Part shown: positions 26,351-35,005 of the stretch, piece by piece
Position numbering within the stretch: the stretch's first letter is position 1
Layout: each line of letters opens with the position of its first letter
DNA from: Acetobacteraceae bacterium
Lineage (GTDB): Bacteria; Pseudomonadota; Alphaproteobacteria; Acetobacterales; Acetobacteraceae
DNA length: 64,000 bases
Direction of reading: 5' to 3'
Assembly (NCBI GenBank): GCA_027482245.1
Contig: JAIXWG010000007.1
Coordinates: 62,001 to 126,000 of the forward strand
Position numbers and translations under genes: made by a program
The notes under the pieces: model-generated
What the model was told of the DNA's origin: nothing
Database searches by the model: none
Seen by the model: only the letters and a program-made list of their open reading frames with translations

Positions 26351-27280
26351 ATGAGCGTCCTGCTGTTCAGTCACCGGGCCTGCCTGCACCACGACCCCGG
26401 GCCGCATCATCCCGAATGCCCGGATCGCCTCCGCGCCGTGCTGAAGGCGCTGGATTCGGAGGAGTTCTCCGACCTGATCCGCGACGAGGCGCCGCAGGCG
26501 ACGGTGGAGCAGCTGACCCGCGTCCACCCCGCCCGCTACGTGGATGCCATCCTCGGCATCCGGCCGGAGCCCGATGACAGCGTGGCGCTGGATGGCGACA
26601 CGGTGATGAGCTGGGGCAGCGCGGAAGCCGCCCTGCGCGCGGCCGGCGCCGGCGTCGCGGGGGTGGATGCAGTCTGCCGGGGAGAGGTGCGGCGCGTCTT
26701 CTGCGCCGTGCGCCCGCCGGGCCACCATGCGGAGCCCAACCGGCCCATGGGTTTTTGTCTGTTTGCCAATGCGGCGATTGCCGCCCGGCATGCGCAGGCG
26801 GTGCATGGCGTCGAACGGGTGGGCGTGGTGGATTTCGACGTCCACCACGGCAACGGCACCCAGGCCTGCTTCGAGGCCGATGCGACGCTGTTCTACGCCA
26901 GCAGCCACCAGTCGCCCTGCTACCCCGGCACGGGGGAGGCGCATGAGACCGGCGTCGGCAACATCGTCAACGCGCCCTTGCCGCCCGGCGCCGATGGCGC
27001 CGCCTTCCGCGCCGCCTGGGCGGACACGCTGCTGCCGGCGCTGGAGGCCTTCCGGCCGGGCCTCCTCATCATCTCCGCCGGCTTCGACGCCCATGCGCGC
27101 GACCCGCTTGCCCAGCTGCGGGTGCGGGAGGCCGATTTCGGCTGGCTGACGACGGAGCTGTGCCGCCTGGCGGACCGGTGTTGCGGGGGCAAGGTGGTCA
27201 GCCTGCTGGAAGGCGGCTACGACCTGGAGGCGCTGGCGGCCTCCAGCGCGACGCATGTGCGCGCGCTGCTGCATGCGTGA
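26351..27280 (+). CDS. Histone deacetylase-like amidohydrolase
   Basis: 309 residues, the arginase/deacetylase fold. Motifs are HHPECPDRL, AVRPPGHHAEPNRPMGFC (the His-His pair), GVVDFDVHHGNGTQ (zinc Asp and His) and ISAGFDAHARDPL (second zinc Asp), so the active site is complete. Bacterial members deacetylate acetylpolyamines or lysine or act in acetoin use; substrate is unknown. It is placed before xseB-ispA-dxs, the arrangement found in many Alphaproteobacteria. Confidence 0.85.
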   Translation: MSVLLFSHRACLHHDPGPHHPECPDRLRAVLKALDSEEFSDLIRDEAPQATVEQLTRVHPARYVDAILGIRPEPDDSVALDGDTVMSWGSAEAALRAAGAGVAGVDAVCRGEVRRVFCAVRPPGHHAEPNRPMGFCLFANAAIAARHAQAVHGVERVGVVDFDVHHGNGTQACFEADATLFYASSHQSPCYPGTGEAHETGVGNIVNAPLPPGADGAAFRAAWADTLLPALEAFRPGLLIISAGFDAHARDPLAQLRVREADFGWLTTELCRLADRCCGGKVVSLLEGGYDLEALAASSATHVRALLHA

Positions 27281-27372
27281 GGGTCGATTCCGCGGGAGTG
27301 ACAGGCTAGGTTGACACTCGCGGGCGCCTTCCCAATGAGGCAGGGATCGGGGAAGGGAATGCCGGCAATATG

Positions 27373-27402
27373 TTGATTTTTCGGCCTTGGCTCTGATATC
27401 CG
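27373..27402 (+). promoter_or_regulatory. xseB: Possible sigma-70-type promoter before xseB
   Basis: A relatively AT-rich patch in a GC-rich genome holds TTGATT (27373-27378) and TATCCG (27397-27402) separated by 18 bases, about 40 bases before the xseB start. The -10 match is weak. It would serve xseB-ispA-dxs. Confidence 0.3.
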
Positions 27403-27441
27403 ACCCGTTGCTTTACGTTTTTCCTTCCCAGGATGCCCGAT

Positions 27442-27696
27442 ATGACGTCAACTAAACCTGACACGGCAAGGCCGGTCGCCGACCTCTCCTTCGAGGAGGC
27501 GCTCGGGGAGCTGGAGGGGATCGTGAAGGACCTCGAAGGCGGCAAGGGGAAGCTGGAGGAAGCGGTGGCGGCGTATCAACGGGGGGCCGAGCTGCGCCGG
27601 CATTGCGAGGCCAAGCTGTCGGACGCCGAGGCCAAGGTGCAGAAGATCGTGGAAGCGGGCAGTGGCGAAGCCGCCGGCCTGCGTGACATGAGCTGA
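27442..27696 (+). CDS. xseB: Exodeoxyribonuclease VII small subunit
   Basis: 84 residues. The sequence DLSFEEALGELEGIVKDLE and KLEEAVAAYQRGAELRRHCEAKL is the XseB signature. With XseA (not in the window) it degrades single-stranded DNA. AGGA eight bases before the ATG at 27442 supports this start; an ATG nine bases earlier at 27433 is also possible. Its stop overlaps the ispA start by one base (TGATG), so they are coupled. Confidence 0.88.
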   Translation: MTSTKPDTARPVADLSFEEALGELEGIVKDLEGGKGKLEEAVAAYQRGAELRRHCEAKLSDAEAKVQKIVEAGSGEAAGLRDMS

Positions 27697-28607
27697 TGCC
27701 CGACACCATGCAGGGCACCGCGCTGAAGGACGCCCTGGCCCAGGCGGCGGCGGAGATCGACCAGGCGCTGGACCAGATCATGCCGCCCGCGGAAGGCCCG
27801 GAAGCGCCGCTGCTGGCCGCCATGCGCTACGCCGTGATCGGCGGCGGCAAGCGGATGCGGGGATTCCTGGTGCTGGAAGGGGCCCGGCAGTTCAACGCAT
27901 CCCGCCAGGCGGCGCTGCGCGTCGCTGCGGCGATCGAGATGCTGCACGCCTATTCGCTGGTGCATGACGACCTGCCCGCGATGGACGATGACGACCTGCG
28001 CCGCGGCAAGCCCACCGTCCACAAGGCCTTCGACGAGGCGACCGCCATCATCGCCGGCGACGCGCTGCAGGCGCTGGCCTTCGGCACGCTGGCGGATGAG
28101 GACACGCATTCGGACCCCGCCGTCCGCGTCGAACTCGTCCGCTGCCTGGCCAAGGCCGCGGGCGCGCGGGGCATGTGCGGCGGGCAGATGCTGGACATGC
28201 TGGCCGAACAGGCCGGGGAACCGCTGGACGAGGTCGCCGTTGGGCGGTTGCAACTGCTGAAGACCGGACGGCTGATCGAATTCTCGGCGGAAGCCGGGGC
28301 CATCCTCGGCAAGGCCCCCATGCCCCAGCGCCTGGCGCTGGCGGCCTATGGGCGCGACGTCGGCGCGGCGTTCCAGATCGCGGACGATCTGCTGGACGCC
28401 ACCGCCTCGGCCGAGGAAACCGGCAAGCGGACGGGGAAGGATGCGGAGGCCGGAAAGGCCACGCTGGTCGGCCTGCTCGGCATCGAGCGGGCCCGGTTGC
28501 AGGCGGAACGACTGGTCGCCCAGGCGGGCGCGCACCTCGACAGTTTCGGGGAGCGTGCCGATCTGCTGCGAGACCTGGCCGCCTACACCATCGAGAGGAA
28601 GAGCTGA
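27696..28607 (+). CDS. ispA: Polyprenyl (farnesyl) diphosphate synthase
   Basis: 303 residues. The two Asp-rich motifs are [15 protein letters not shown] and ADDLLD, with GGGKRMRG near the N-terminus. It condenses isopentenyl and allylic diphosphates, giving farnesyl diphosphate for quinones, hopanoids and carotenoids. Coupled to xseB upstream and five bases from dxs downstream, it forms the standard alphaproteobacterial isoprenoid operon. Confidence 0.9.
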   Translation: MPDTMQGTALKDALAQAAAEIDQALDQIMPPAEGPEAPLLAAMRYAVIGGGKRMRGFLVLEGARQFNASRQAALRVAAAIEMLHAYSLVHDDLPAMDDDDLRRGKPTVHKAFDEATAIIAGDALQALAFGTLADEDTHSDPAVRVELVRCLAKAAGARGMCGGQMLDMLAEQAGEPLDEVAVGRLQLLKTGRLIEFSAEAGAILGKAPMPQRLALAAYGRDVGAAFQIADDLLDATASAEETGKRTGKDAEAGKATLVGLLGIERARLQAERLVAQAGAHLDSFGERADLLRDLAAYTIERKS

Positions 28608-28612
28608 AAACC

Positions 28613-30535
28613 ATGGCGCCACCCGCCACCCCCCTGCTGGACCGCGTCCGATACCCCTCGGACCTGAAGAACCTGTCCGGGGAGCAGCTGAAGCAGCTGG
28701 CCGAGGAATTGCGGGCGGAGACGGTGCATGCCGTCTCCCAGACCGGCGGGCACCTCGGTGCCTCCCTCGGCGTGGTGGAACTGACGGTCGCGATCCACGC
28801 GATCTTCGACACGCCGCAGGACCGGCTGATCTGGGACGTCGGCCACCAGGCCTATCCCCACAAGATCCTGACCGGCCGCCGCGACCGCATCCGCACCCTG
28901 CGGACCGAGGGCGGCCTGTCCGGCTTCACACGGCGGGCGGAGAGCGAATACGACCCGTTCGGGGCCGCGCACTCATCGACGTCCATCTCCGCCGGCCTCG
29001 GCATGGCGATGGCGCGGGACCTGAAGGGCGATGACCGGCAGGTGATCGCCGTCATCGGCGATGGCTCCATGTCCGCCGGCATGGCCTATGAGGCGATGAA
29101 CAATGCAGGCGCGGCGAAGGCGCGCCTCATCGTCATCCTCAACGACAACGACATGTCCATCGCGCCGCCCGTCGGCGCCATGTCGGCCTACCTGTCGCGC
29201 CTGATTTCCTCCCGCCCCTTCCTGTCGCTGCGCGACGTGATGGGCCGGCTGGCCAAGCGCTTCCCGCGGCCGATCGAGCGGACCGCACGCCGGGCCGAGG
29301 AATTCGCCCGCGGCCTGCTGACCGGCGGCACGCTGTTCGAGGAACTGGGCTTCTACTACGTCGGGCCGATCGACGGGCACGACCTCGACCACCTGCTGCC
29401 CGTGCTGCGCAACCTGCGGGATGCGGAGGAAGGCCAACCCATCCTGCTGCATGTCGTGACGCAGAAGGGCAAGGGCTACGCGCCCGCCGAGGCCAGCGCC
29501 GACAAGTACCACGGCGTCGCCAAGTTCAACGTCATCACCGGCGAACAGGCCAAGGCGCCCCCGGGCCCGCCCAGCTACACCAAGGTCTTCGCCAACGCCC
29601 TGATCGCGGAAGCGGAAGCCGATGACCGCATCGTCTCCGTCAACGCCGCCATGCCCGCCGGCACGGGGCTCGACCTGTTCGCCAAGCGCTTCCCGAAGCG
29701 CTGCTTCGACGTCGGCATCGCCGAACAGCACGCCGTGACCTTCGCGGCGGGCATGGCGACCGAGGGGCTGAAGCCCTTCGTCGCGATCTACTCCACCTTC
29801 CTCCAGCGCGCCTATGACCAGGTGGTGCATGACGTGGCGCTGCAATCACTGCCCGTGCGCTTCGCCATGGACCGCGCCGGCCTGGTCGGGGCCGACGGCG
29901 CGACGCACGCCGGCAGCTTCGACGTCGCCTATCTCGGCTGCCTGCCGAACATGGTGCTGATGGCGGCCGCGGACGAAGCCGAACTGGCCCACATGGTCGC
30001 CACCGCCGCCGTGATCGACGACCGGCCCTGCGGCTTCCGCTACCCCCGCGGGGAGGGCACCGGCGTCGCCGTCCCCGCCCGCGGCACGCCCCTCGAGATC
30101 GGGCGCGGGCGCGTCCTCCGCGAAGGCAACGCCGTCGCGCTGCTGTCCTACGGCACGCGCCTGGCCGAATGCCTGAAGGCCGCGGATGAACTCGGCGCCC
30201 AGGGCTTCACCTGCACCGTCGCCGATGCCCGCTTCGCCAAGCCGCTCGACACCCAGCTCGTCGAACACCTGGCCCGCGAACACGCCGTCCTCATCACCAT
30301 CGAGGAAGGCTCCATCGGCGGCTTCGGCACCCAGGTCGCGCACCACCTGCTCGGCCGCGGCCTGCTGGACGGGCAGACGCGCTTCCGCCCCATGGTGCTG
30401 CCCGACACCTTCATCGACCACGCCGCGCCCAAGGTCCAATACGACCAGGCCGGCCTGAACGCCCGCCATATCACCGCCACCGCGCTCTCCGCCCTCGGCG
30501 TCGCGGAAGCCAAGGCCCAGCCGGCGCGCGCTTGA
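28613..30535 (+). CDS. dxs: 1-deoxy-D-xylulose-5-phosphate synthase
   Basis: 640 residues, full length. [32 protein letters not shown], the thiamine diphosphate motif [18 protein letters not shown], the [15 protein letters not shown] block and a C-terminal transketolase domain ([14 protein letters not shown]) are all present. It makes DXP from pyruvate and glyceraldehyde-3-phosphate, the first step of the MEP pathway. The ATG at 28613 follows the ispA stop by five bases. The gap to tlyA is filled by a palindromic element. Confidence 0.95.
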   Translation: MAPPATPLLDRVRYPSDLKNLSGEQLKQLAEELRAETVHAVSQTGGHLGASLGVVELTVAIHAIFDTPQDRLIWDVGHQAYPHKILTGRRDRIRTLRTEGGLSGFTRRAESEYDPFGAAHSSTSISAGLGMAMARDLKGDDRQVIAVIGDGSMSAGMAYEAMNNAGAAKARLIVILNDNDMSIAPPVGAMSAYLSRLISSRPFLSLRDVMGRLAKRFPRPIERTARRAEEFARGLLTGGTLFEELGFYYVGPIDGHDLDHLLPVLRNLRDAEEGQPILLHVVTQKGKGYAPAEASADKYHGVAKFNVITGEQAKAPPGPPSYTKVFANALIAEAEADDRIVSVNAAMPAGTGLDLFAKRFPKRCFDVGIAEQHAVTFAAGMATEGLKPFVAIYSTFLQRAYDQVVHDVALQSLPVRFAMDRAGLVGADGATHAGSFDVAYLGCLPNMVLMAAADEAELAHMVATAAVIDDRPCGFRYPRGEGTGVAVPARGTPLEIGRGRVLREGNAVALLSYGTRLAECLKAADELGAQGFTCTVADARFAKPLDTQLVEHLAREHAVLITIEEGSIGGFGTQVAHHLLGRGLLDGQTRFRPMVLPDTFIDHAAPKVQYDQAGLNARHITATALSALGVAEAKAQPARA

Positions 30536-30552
30536 TGGTCAGGGCGGTCCTT

Positions 30553-30751
30553 GCGAGGGGACGCTGTCCCCTCGCGCTCCCCTGCCAAGGGGCAGCGGCC
30601 CCTTGGAACCCCCTTCATGGGAACAGGGGAGAGGGGCCTGCGCGACCGCGTGTTCGCCGCGCCCTCCGGCCCCTCTCCCCTGTTCCCATCATGACGCGGT
30701 CCAGGGTCCCGTTGGACCCTGGCGGGGAGCGCGAGGGGCAGAGCCCCTCGC
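30553..30751. repeat. Family 1 palindromic mosaic element, copy 2
   Basis: Hairpins in order: A 30553-30575 (9-bp stem, loop CGCTG), B 30585-30606 (CCAAGGGG/CCCCTTGG, loop CAGCGG), C arms 30617-30638 and 30668-30689 (22 bp, perfect), D 30701-30722 (CCAGGGTCC/GGACCCTGG, loop CGTT), E 30731-30751 (9-bp stem, loop AGA). An outer 15-bp inverted repeat (30568-30582 with 30724-30738) competes with A and E. B differs from copy 1 by one paired change. Stem C shares only its length with copy 1. The element fills the dxs-tlyA gap and ends 10 bases before the first tlyA codon. Confidence 0.88.
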
Positions 30752-30761
30752 ACGGCGCCCA

Positions 30762-31499
<738 letters not shown>

Positions 31500-31514
31500 C
31501 GACCAGGCCTGTCC

Positions 31515-31673
31515 TCAGGCGGCGGCGGTGCCGAAGCTGCCGGGGCTGAGTCGCGCCTTGGCGCTCAGCTCCGCCAGCAGGGCCCAGACGCGGTGGGGGT
31601 CCATGCGGATCTCGGGGTCGTTCAACAGGCGGTCGAGTTCCGCCAGCTTGCTCTCGAACTCTCGCTCGGTCAT
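31515..31673 (-). CDS. Short conserved-looking protein, unknown function
   Basis: 52 residues from ATG at 31671-31673, with AGGAA seven bases upstream. MTEREFESKLAELDRLLNDP and HRVWALLAELSA look like two amphipathic helices, as in small proteins sometimes annotated near release-factor N-termini. It is convergent with tlyA. I cannot assign a role. Confidence 0.5.
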   Translation of the reverse strand: MTEREFESKLAELDRLLNDPEIRMDPHRVWALLAELSAKARLSPGSFGTAAA

Positions 31674-31825
31674 CGGGCGTTCCTGATGTGGGAGTCCCCG
31701 GTACAGCGTCGCCGGGATCTTTCCGGCGGGATGCTGCACCGCGACATCACAGCACGAACGTGGCGGATCGGTGGCGGTTGCGTTTCGCGCAGCCGCTCAC
31801 GATGTCGCGATCGCGGGGGGCGCGA

Positions 31826-33028
31826 TCAGGGCGAGGAGACGACCGCGGGCGCGAGGGCCGGGTGCTTGCCGGCGGGGTGGCCGGGGTTGCGGAAGCGGAG
31901 TTCGCCGTCGGGCGCGCCATCGGGGGGCGCGACGCCGAACAGCTCCATCCGGCTGGCGCAGGTCACGGCAACGACGTGGCGGGCGGCGTGGTCCGTCATC
32001 CAGCGGCGGGCCGCGCCTTCCAGTTCGAGTCGCTCCCGCAGCCCGCGCCATTCCGCGCGCTCCACATCCTCCACGAGCATGGCGAGGATGCCGGGCTGGG
32101 TGCCGCTCAGGCGGCTTGGCGCCACGAGGCCGCAGCGGCGGGCGACGGCGGCGGCGATGCTGTTCTCCTGCCCCGCGCGGGCGGCCATGACGAAGACGGA
32201 GCCGCCATCGGGCATGGCGGTGACGGCCAGGTGCGCTTCCTCCCCGAACTGGGCGCGGAGCTGGGCGGGCAGGCCCTGGCCGGCGGCCTGGGCGCCGGCG
32301 AGGACGAGGGGATCGAGCTTCAGGATGGCGTCGGCGCTGGAATCCTGCCGGCGTTCGGCCTGCAGGAGGCCGGCGATCTTGCGATGGAGTTCGGAGACCT
32401 GTTCGTCCGTCGCCATGCCGCCGGGCAGCGTCATCTTGAGGAGGTAGCGGCCGGGATGGGCGGCGAGCCAGGTCTGCAGGTCCGGGTTCACCCGGTCCAC
32501 CAGCTGGCACCATTCGCCGCGGTGCACGGGGCGGCCTTCCTCGGCGGAGACGGTCTCGCACACCACTTCGGCGCTGACGCCCTGGCGGGTGATGACCAGG
32601 TCATGCGGGGTTTCGTCGGTGAGGCCCGTGTAATCCACGGCGAAGCCGCGGGACCGCGCGAGGGCGGCGGTGTGCAGCAGGTGGAAGAGGGGGACGAGGG
32701 TGGCTTGGCCGGTCAGGCCGGCTTCCAGCTGTTCGCGCAGGCGGTTGCGGCGGGGGGCGGGCAGGGTTTCGGCCAGCGCCACGGCTTCGCGGGCGAAGCC
32801 GATGACGCGGCGCTCGGCTTGGTTGGCGCGGGCCATGGCCTTCGGATCGGCCAGGCGGGCGAGGGCGAGTTCCAGGGCATGGCGCTGCTGCGCGGCGCGG
32901 CCCGCCTGGCTGGATTGCCGGGCGCGCTGCGTGATCTCATCCAGGCGTCTCGCCCAGAGGCGGGCACCGCAGAGCGAACGGAAGCGATCCAGGACGGCCG
33001 GGGAGGGCCGCTGATCGGCAAATGGCAT
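31826..33028 (-). CDS. Uncharacterised 400-residue cytoplasmic protein
   Basis: 400 residues, no signal or membrane segment. The N-terminal third is helical and Arg/Ala-rich (residues 10-110). The middle holds a compact conserved-looking segment, VDYTGLTDETPHDLVITRQG then VSAEVVCETVSAEEGR and HRGEWCQLVDRVNPDLQTWL, whose strand-turn-acid pattern faintly recalls restriction-like nucleases but lacks a clear ExK. The rest is mixed alpha/beta with HVVAVTCASRMELFG near the end. It is not part of an obvious operon. Confidence 0.6.
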   Translation of the reverse strand: MPFADQRPSPAVLDRFRSLCGARLWARRLDEITQRARQSSQAGRAAQQRHALELALARLADPKAMARANQAERRVIGFAREAVALAETLPAPRRNRLREQLEAGLTGQATLVPLFHLLHTAALARSRGFAVDYTGLTDETPHDLVITRQGVSAEVVCETVSAEEGRPVHRGEWCQLVDRVNPDLQTWLAAHPGRYLLKMTLPGGMATDEQVSELHRKIAGLLQAERRQDSSADAILKLDPLVLAGAQAAGQGLPAQLRAQFGEEAHLAVTAMPDGGSVFVMAARAGQENSIAAAVARRCGLVAPSRLSGTQPGILAMLVEDVERAEWRGLRERLELEGAARRWMTDHAARHVVAVTCASRMELFGVAPPDGAPDGELRFRNPGHPAGKHPALAPAVVSSP

Positions 33029-33162
33029 GTCGCGCCCCGTGAATGAATGCTTGCATCCCTAACCCTTTCGAGGGGGGGACCGTCAAGCTTACAATTCATA
33101 GCAGGTTTCTCGGAATTGGCGCTTTGGCGCGGGATTCCGTGAGGGGCGGGCGGGGGCGGCGC

Positions 33163-34101
33163 TCAGCTTTCCCCGTTGTAATACAGCGTGACGGTGTGGG
33201 TGGCTTCCGCGAACATCAGCCAGCGCTCCGCCAGCATGGCGGCCAGGGCCGTGAGGGCCGCCAGGATCATCAGTGCCGCGCCGATCGGGCCGCCCGCGAT
33301 CATGGCGAGGAGCGCCAGCGGGATGAGGATGACGAAGCCCAGCTGGACCAGGTTCCGCAGCTTCAGGCGGTGCTTGCGGGCGATGCGGAAGCCCATTTCC
33401 CGCAGCAGCCAGTTCTGTTCGGTGTGCGGCGGGTCGAGCGGCCGGGTGCGGCCGATGAAGCCGAGGCCGGTGGCGGATTCGATGGTGGGCGCACCGACGG
33501 GCTTCGGCGCGTCCATCGCCTTCCAGTAGGACCGCTTGGCGGAGAGGGCGAAGATCGCGAGCAGGATGGTGAGCATGGCCGGCACCACGGGCCGGCCGGC
33601 CAGCGCGCCGATCACCGCCAGCAGCGCGGCGCCGGTGAAGCCGGCGAAGAGCAGGTAGCCCGGCGCGACGCTGGGGTGGTGCCATTGCCGCACGGTCTTG
33701 AGGGAGGCGTAGATCATGCCCGTGCACCACACCGTGACCGCGGCGCCGATGGCGGCCAGCATGCCGGCGACGGTGGCGAGGCCCGGGCGATCCGTCAGCA
33801 GCGCGATGCCCATGATGGCTGCGGGGACATAGGTGGCGACGGCCGCGACCCCTTCGCGCGACAGCCAGGAGGACCGCCATTGCGACAGCGCCCGCCACGC
33901 CCGTTCCGGCCTGCCGAGATGCAGGAGGGAGGAGGCGAGGCCGGCGGTGATGAGCAGCAGCGCCAGCACCAGCGCGATGAGGGCGAAGGAGGGGCTGGAG
34001 GGCAGCAGCCTCAGCGGGCGGAGCACGCCGAGCCAGAAGAGCAGCCCGTAGCCGGCGCCGGAGGCGGTGGTGAAGAGGACGATGGAGGGGGCGGGGTTCA
34101 T
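33163..34101 (-). CDS. soeC: SoeC/DmsC-like membrane anchor subunit
   Basis: 312 residues with about eight hydrophobic segments. The start MNPAPSIVLFTTASGAGYGLLFWLG, LHLGRPERAWRALSQWRSSWLSREG and HHPSVAPGYLLFAGFTGAALLAV are the hallmark of the DmsC/NrfD-like anchors that pass electrons between a molybdoenzyme and quinone. It should hold SoeAB on the inner face of the membrane. Unlike soeA-soeB, it is separated from soeB by 166 bases filled with a palindromic repeat. Confidence 0.8.
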   Translation of the reverse strand: MNPAPSIVLFTTASGAGYGLLFWLGVLRPLRLLPSSPSFALIALVLALLLITAGLASSLLHLGRPERAWRALSQWRSSWLSREGVAAVATYVPAAIMGIALLTDRPGLATVAGMLAAIGAAVTVWCTGMIYASLKTVRQWHHPSVAPGYLLFAGFTGAALLAVIGALAGRPVVPAMLTILLAIFALSAKRSYWKAMDAPKPVGAPTIESATGLGFIGRTRPLDPPHTEQNWLLREMGFRIARKHRLKLRNLVQLGFVILIPLALLAMIAGGPIGAALMILAALTALAAMLAERWLMFAEATHTVTLYYNGES

Positions 34102-34120
34102 GGGCTCAGCCGGTCCGGGA

Positions 34121-34247
34121 CCCCCACCCCGACCCTCCCCCGCAAGCGCGGGGGAGGGAGCAGGGAAGGCGTCGATGTTGGGCCTTCGCCCGCGGTTGCG
34201 GGGGGTTGCAGCACTGCCGCAACGCCGAAGGCTGGTTGGGTGGGGGT
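34121..34247. repeat. Family 2 palindromic repeat, copy X (inside the soe operon)
   Basis: It begins CCCCCACCCCGACCCTCCCC and ends with a G-rich inverse (GGTTGGGTGGGGG). Inside is a perfect 11-bp hairpin at 34133-34158 (loop AAGC) and, near the right end, GCCGAAGGCTGG. The element matches the reverse complement of 41426-41550 at both ends, with different middles. It lies between soeB and soeC. Confidence 0.75.
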
Positions 34248-34267
34248 TTGTGGGCTAGTCGCCCTGC

Positions 34268-35005
34268 TCACCGGCTCAGCGCCCGGTCCAGCCAGCGCAT
34301 CAGCGGGTGCTTGATGTCGAGCGTGGTGGGCTCGGCTTCCGCGGGCGGGTTGGGGTTGGGGGCCAGGGCGCGGCGCGGGGGCAGGTACTTGTTGGTGGGC
34401 GCGTAGCCCATCTCCGGCATCAAATCGAAGCCGCCGCGGGCGGCAACCAGCTGGCTGACATCGCTGTCGGGGTCGCCGAGGTCGCCGAAATGGCGGGCGC
34501 CGACGGGGCAGGTGATGACGCAGGCGGGCTTGCGCTGCGCCTCCGGGATCGTCTCGTTGTAGATGCGGTCGATGCAGAGGGTGCATTTCTTCATCACCCC
34601 CTCATCCTCGTCGAGTTCGCGCGCGCCATAGGGGCATGCCCAGGCGCAGAGGCCGCAGCCGATGCAGGTGTCGGTGTTGACCAGCACGATACCGTCCTCC
34701 GCGCGCTTGTAGGACGCGCCGGTGGGGCAGACGGTGACGCAGGCGGGCGTCTCGCAATGCAGGCAGGAGCGGGGGAAGTGGACGGTGCGGCCCGCGGCGC
34801 CCTCGCCGGCTTCGTAGGAGTGGACGCGGTTGAACCAGACGCCCTCCGCCCCCGCGGAATAGGGCTTCATGTCGGGCAGGGGGGCCAGGTGGCCGCCGGC
34901 GTTCCACTGCTTGCAGTTGGTGGCGCAGGCCTGGCAGCCGACGCAGGTGTCGAGGTCGATGACCAGGCCGAGCTTCTTGGCGCCGGCGGGGGGAAGTTCG
35001 GTCAC
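34268..35005 (-). CDS. soeB: SoeB/DmsB-like four-cluster iron-sulfur subunit
   Basis: 245 residues. Four ferredoxin-type cysteine groups are visible: TCVGCQACATNCKQW, CLHCETPACVTVCPTGA, TCIGCGLCAWACPYGA and KKCTLCIDRI...PACVITCPVGA. It carries electrons between the molybdenum subunit and the membrane anchor. The GTG start at 35003-35005 overlaps the soeA stop by four bases (GTGA), so translation is coupled. Confidence 0.85.
   Translation of the reverse strand: MTELPPAGAKKLGLVIDLDTCVGCQACATNCKQWNAGGHLAPLPDMKPYSAGAEGVWFNRVHSYEAGEGAAGRTVHFPRSCLHCETPACVTVCPTGASYKRAEDGIVLVNTDTCIGCGLCAWACPYGARELDEDEGVMKKCTLCIDRIYNETIPEAQRKPACVITCPVGARHFGDLGDPDSDVSQLVAARGGFDLMPEMGYAPTNKYLPPRRALAPNPNPPAEAEPTTLDIKHPLMRWLDRALSR

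Noticed and set aside
32500..32640. PD-(D/E)xK nuclease motif in the unknown 400-residue protein
   Set aside because: An acidic strand pattern is there, but no ExK follows; it stays a hint only and is not named as a nuclease.
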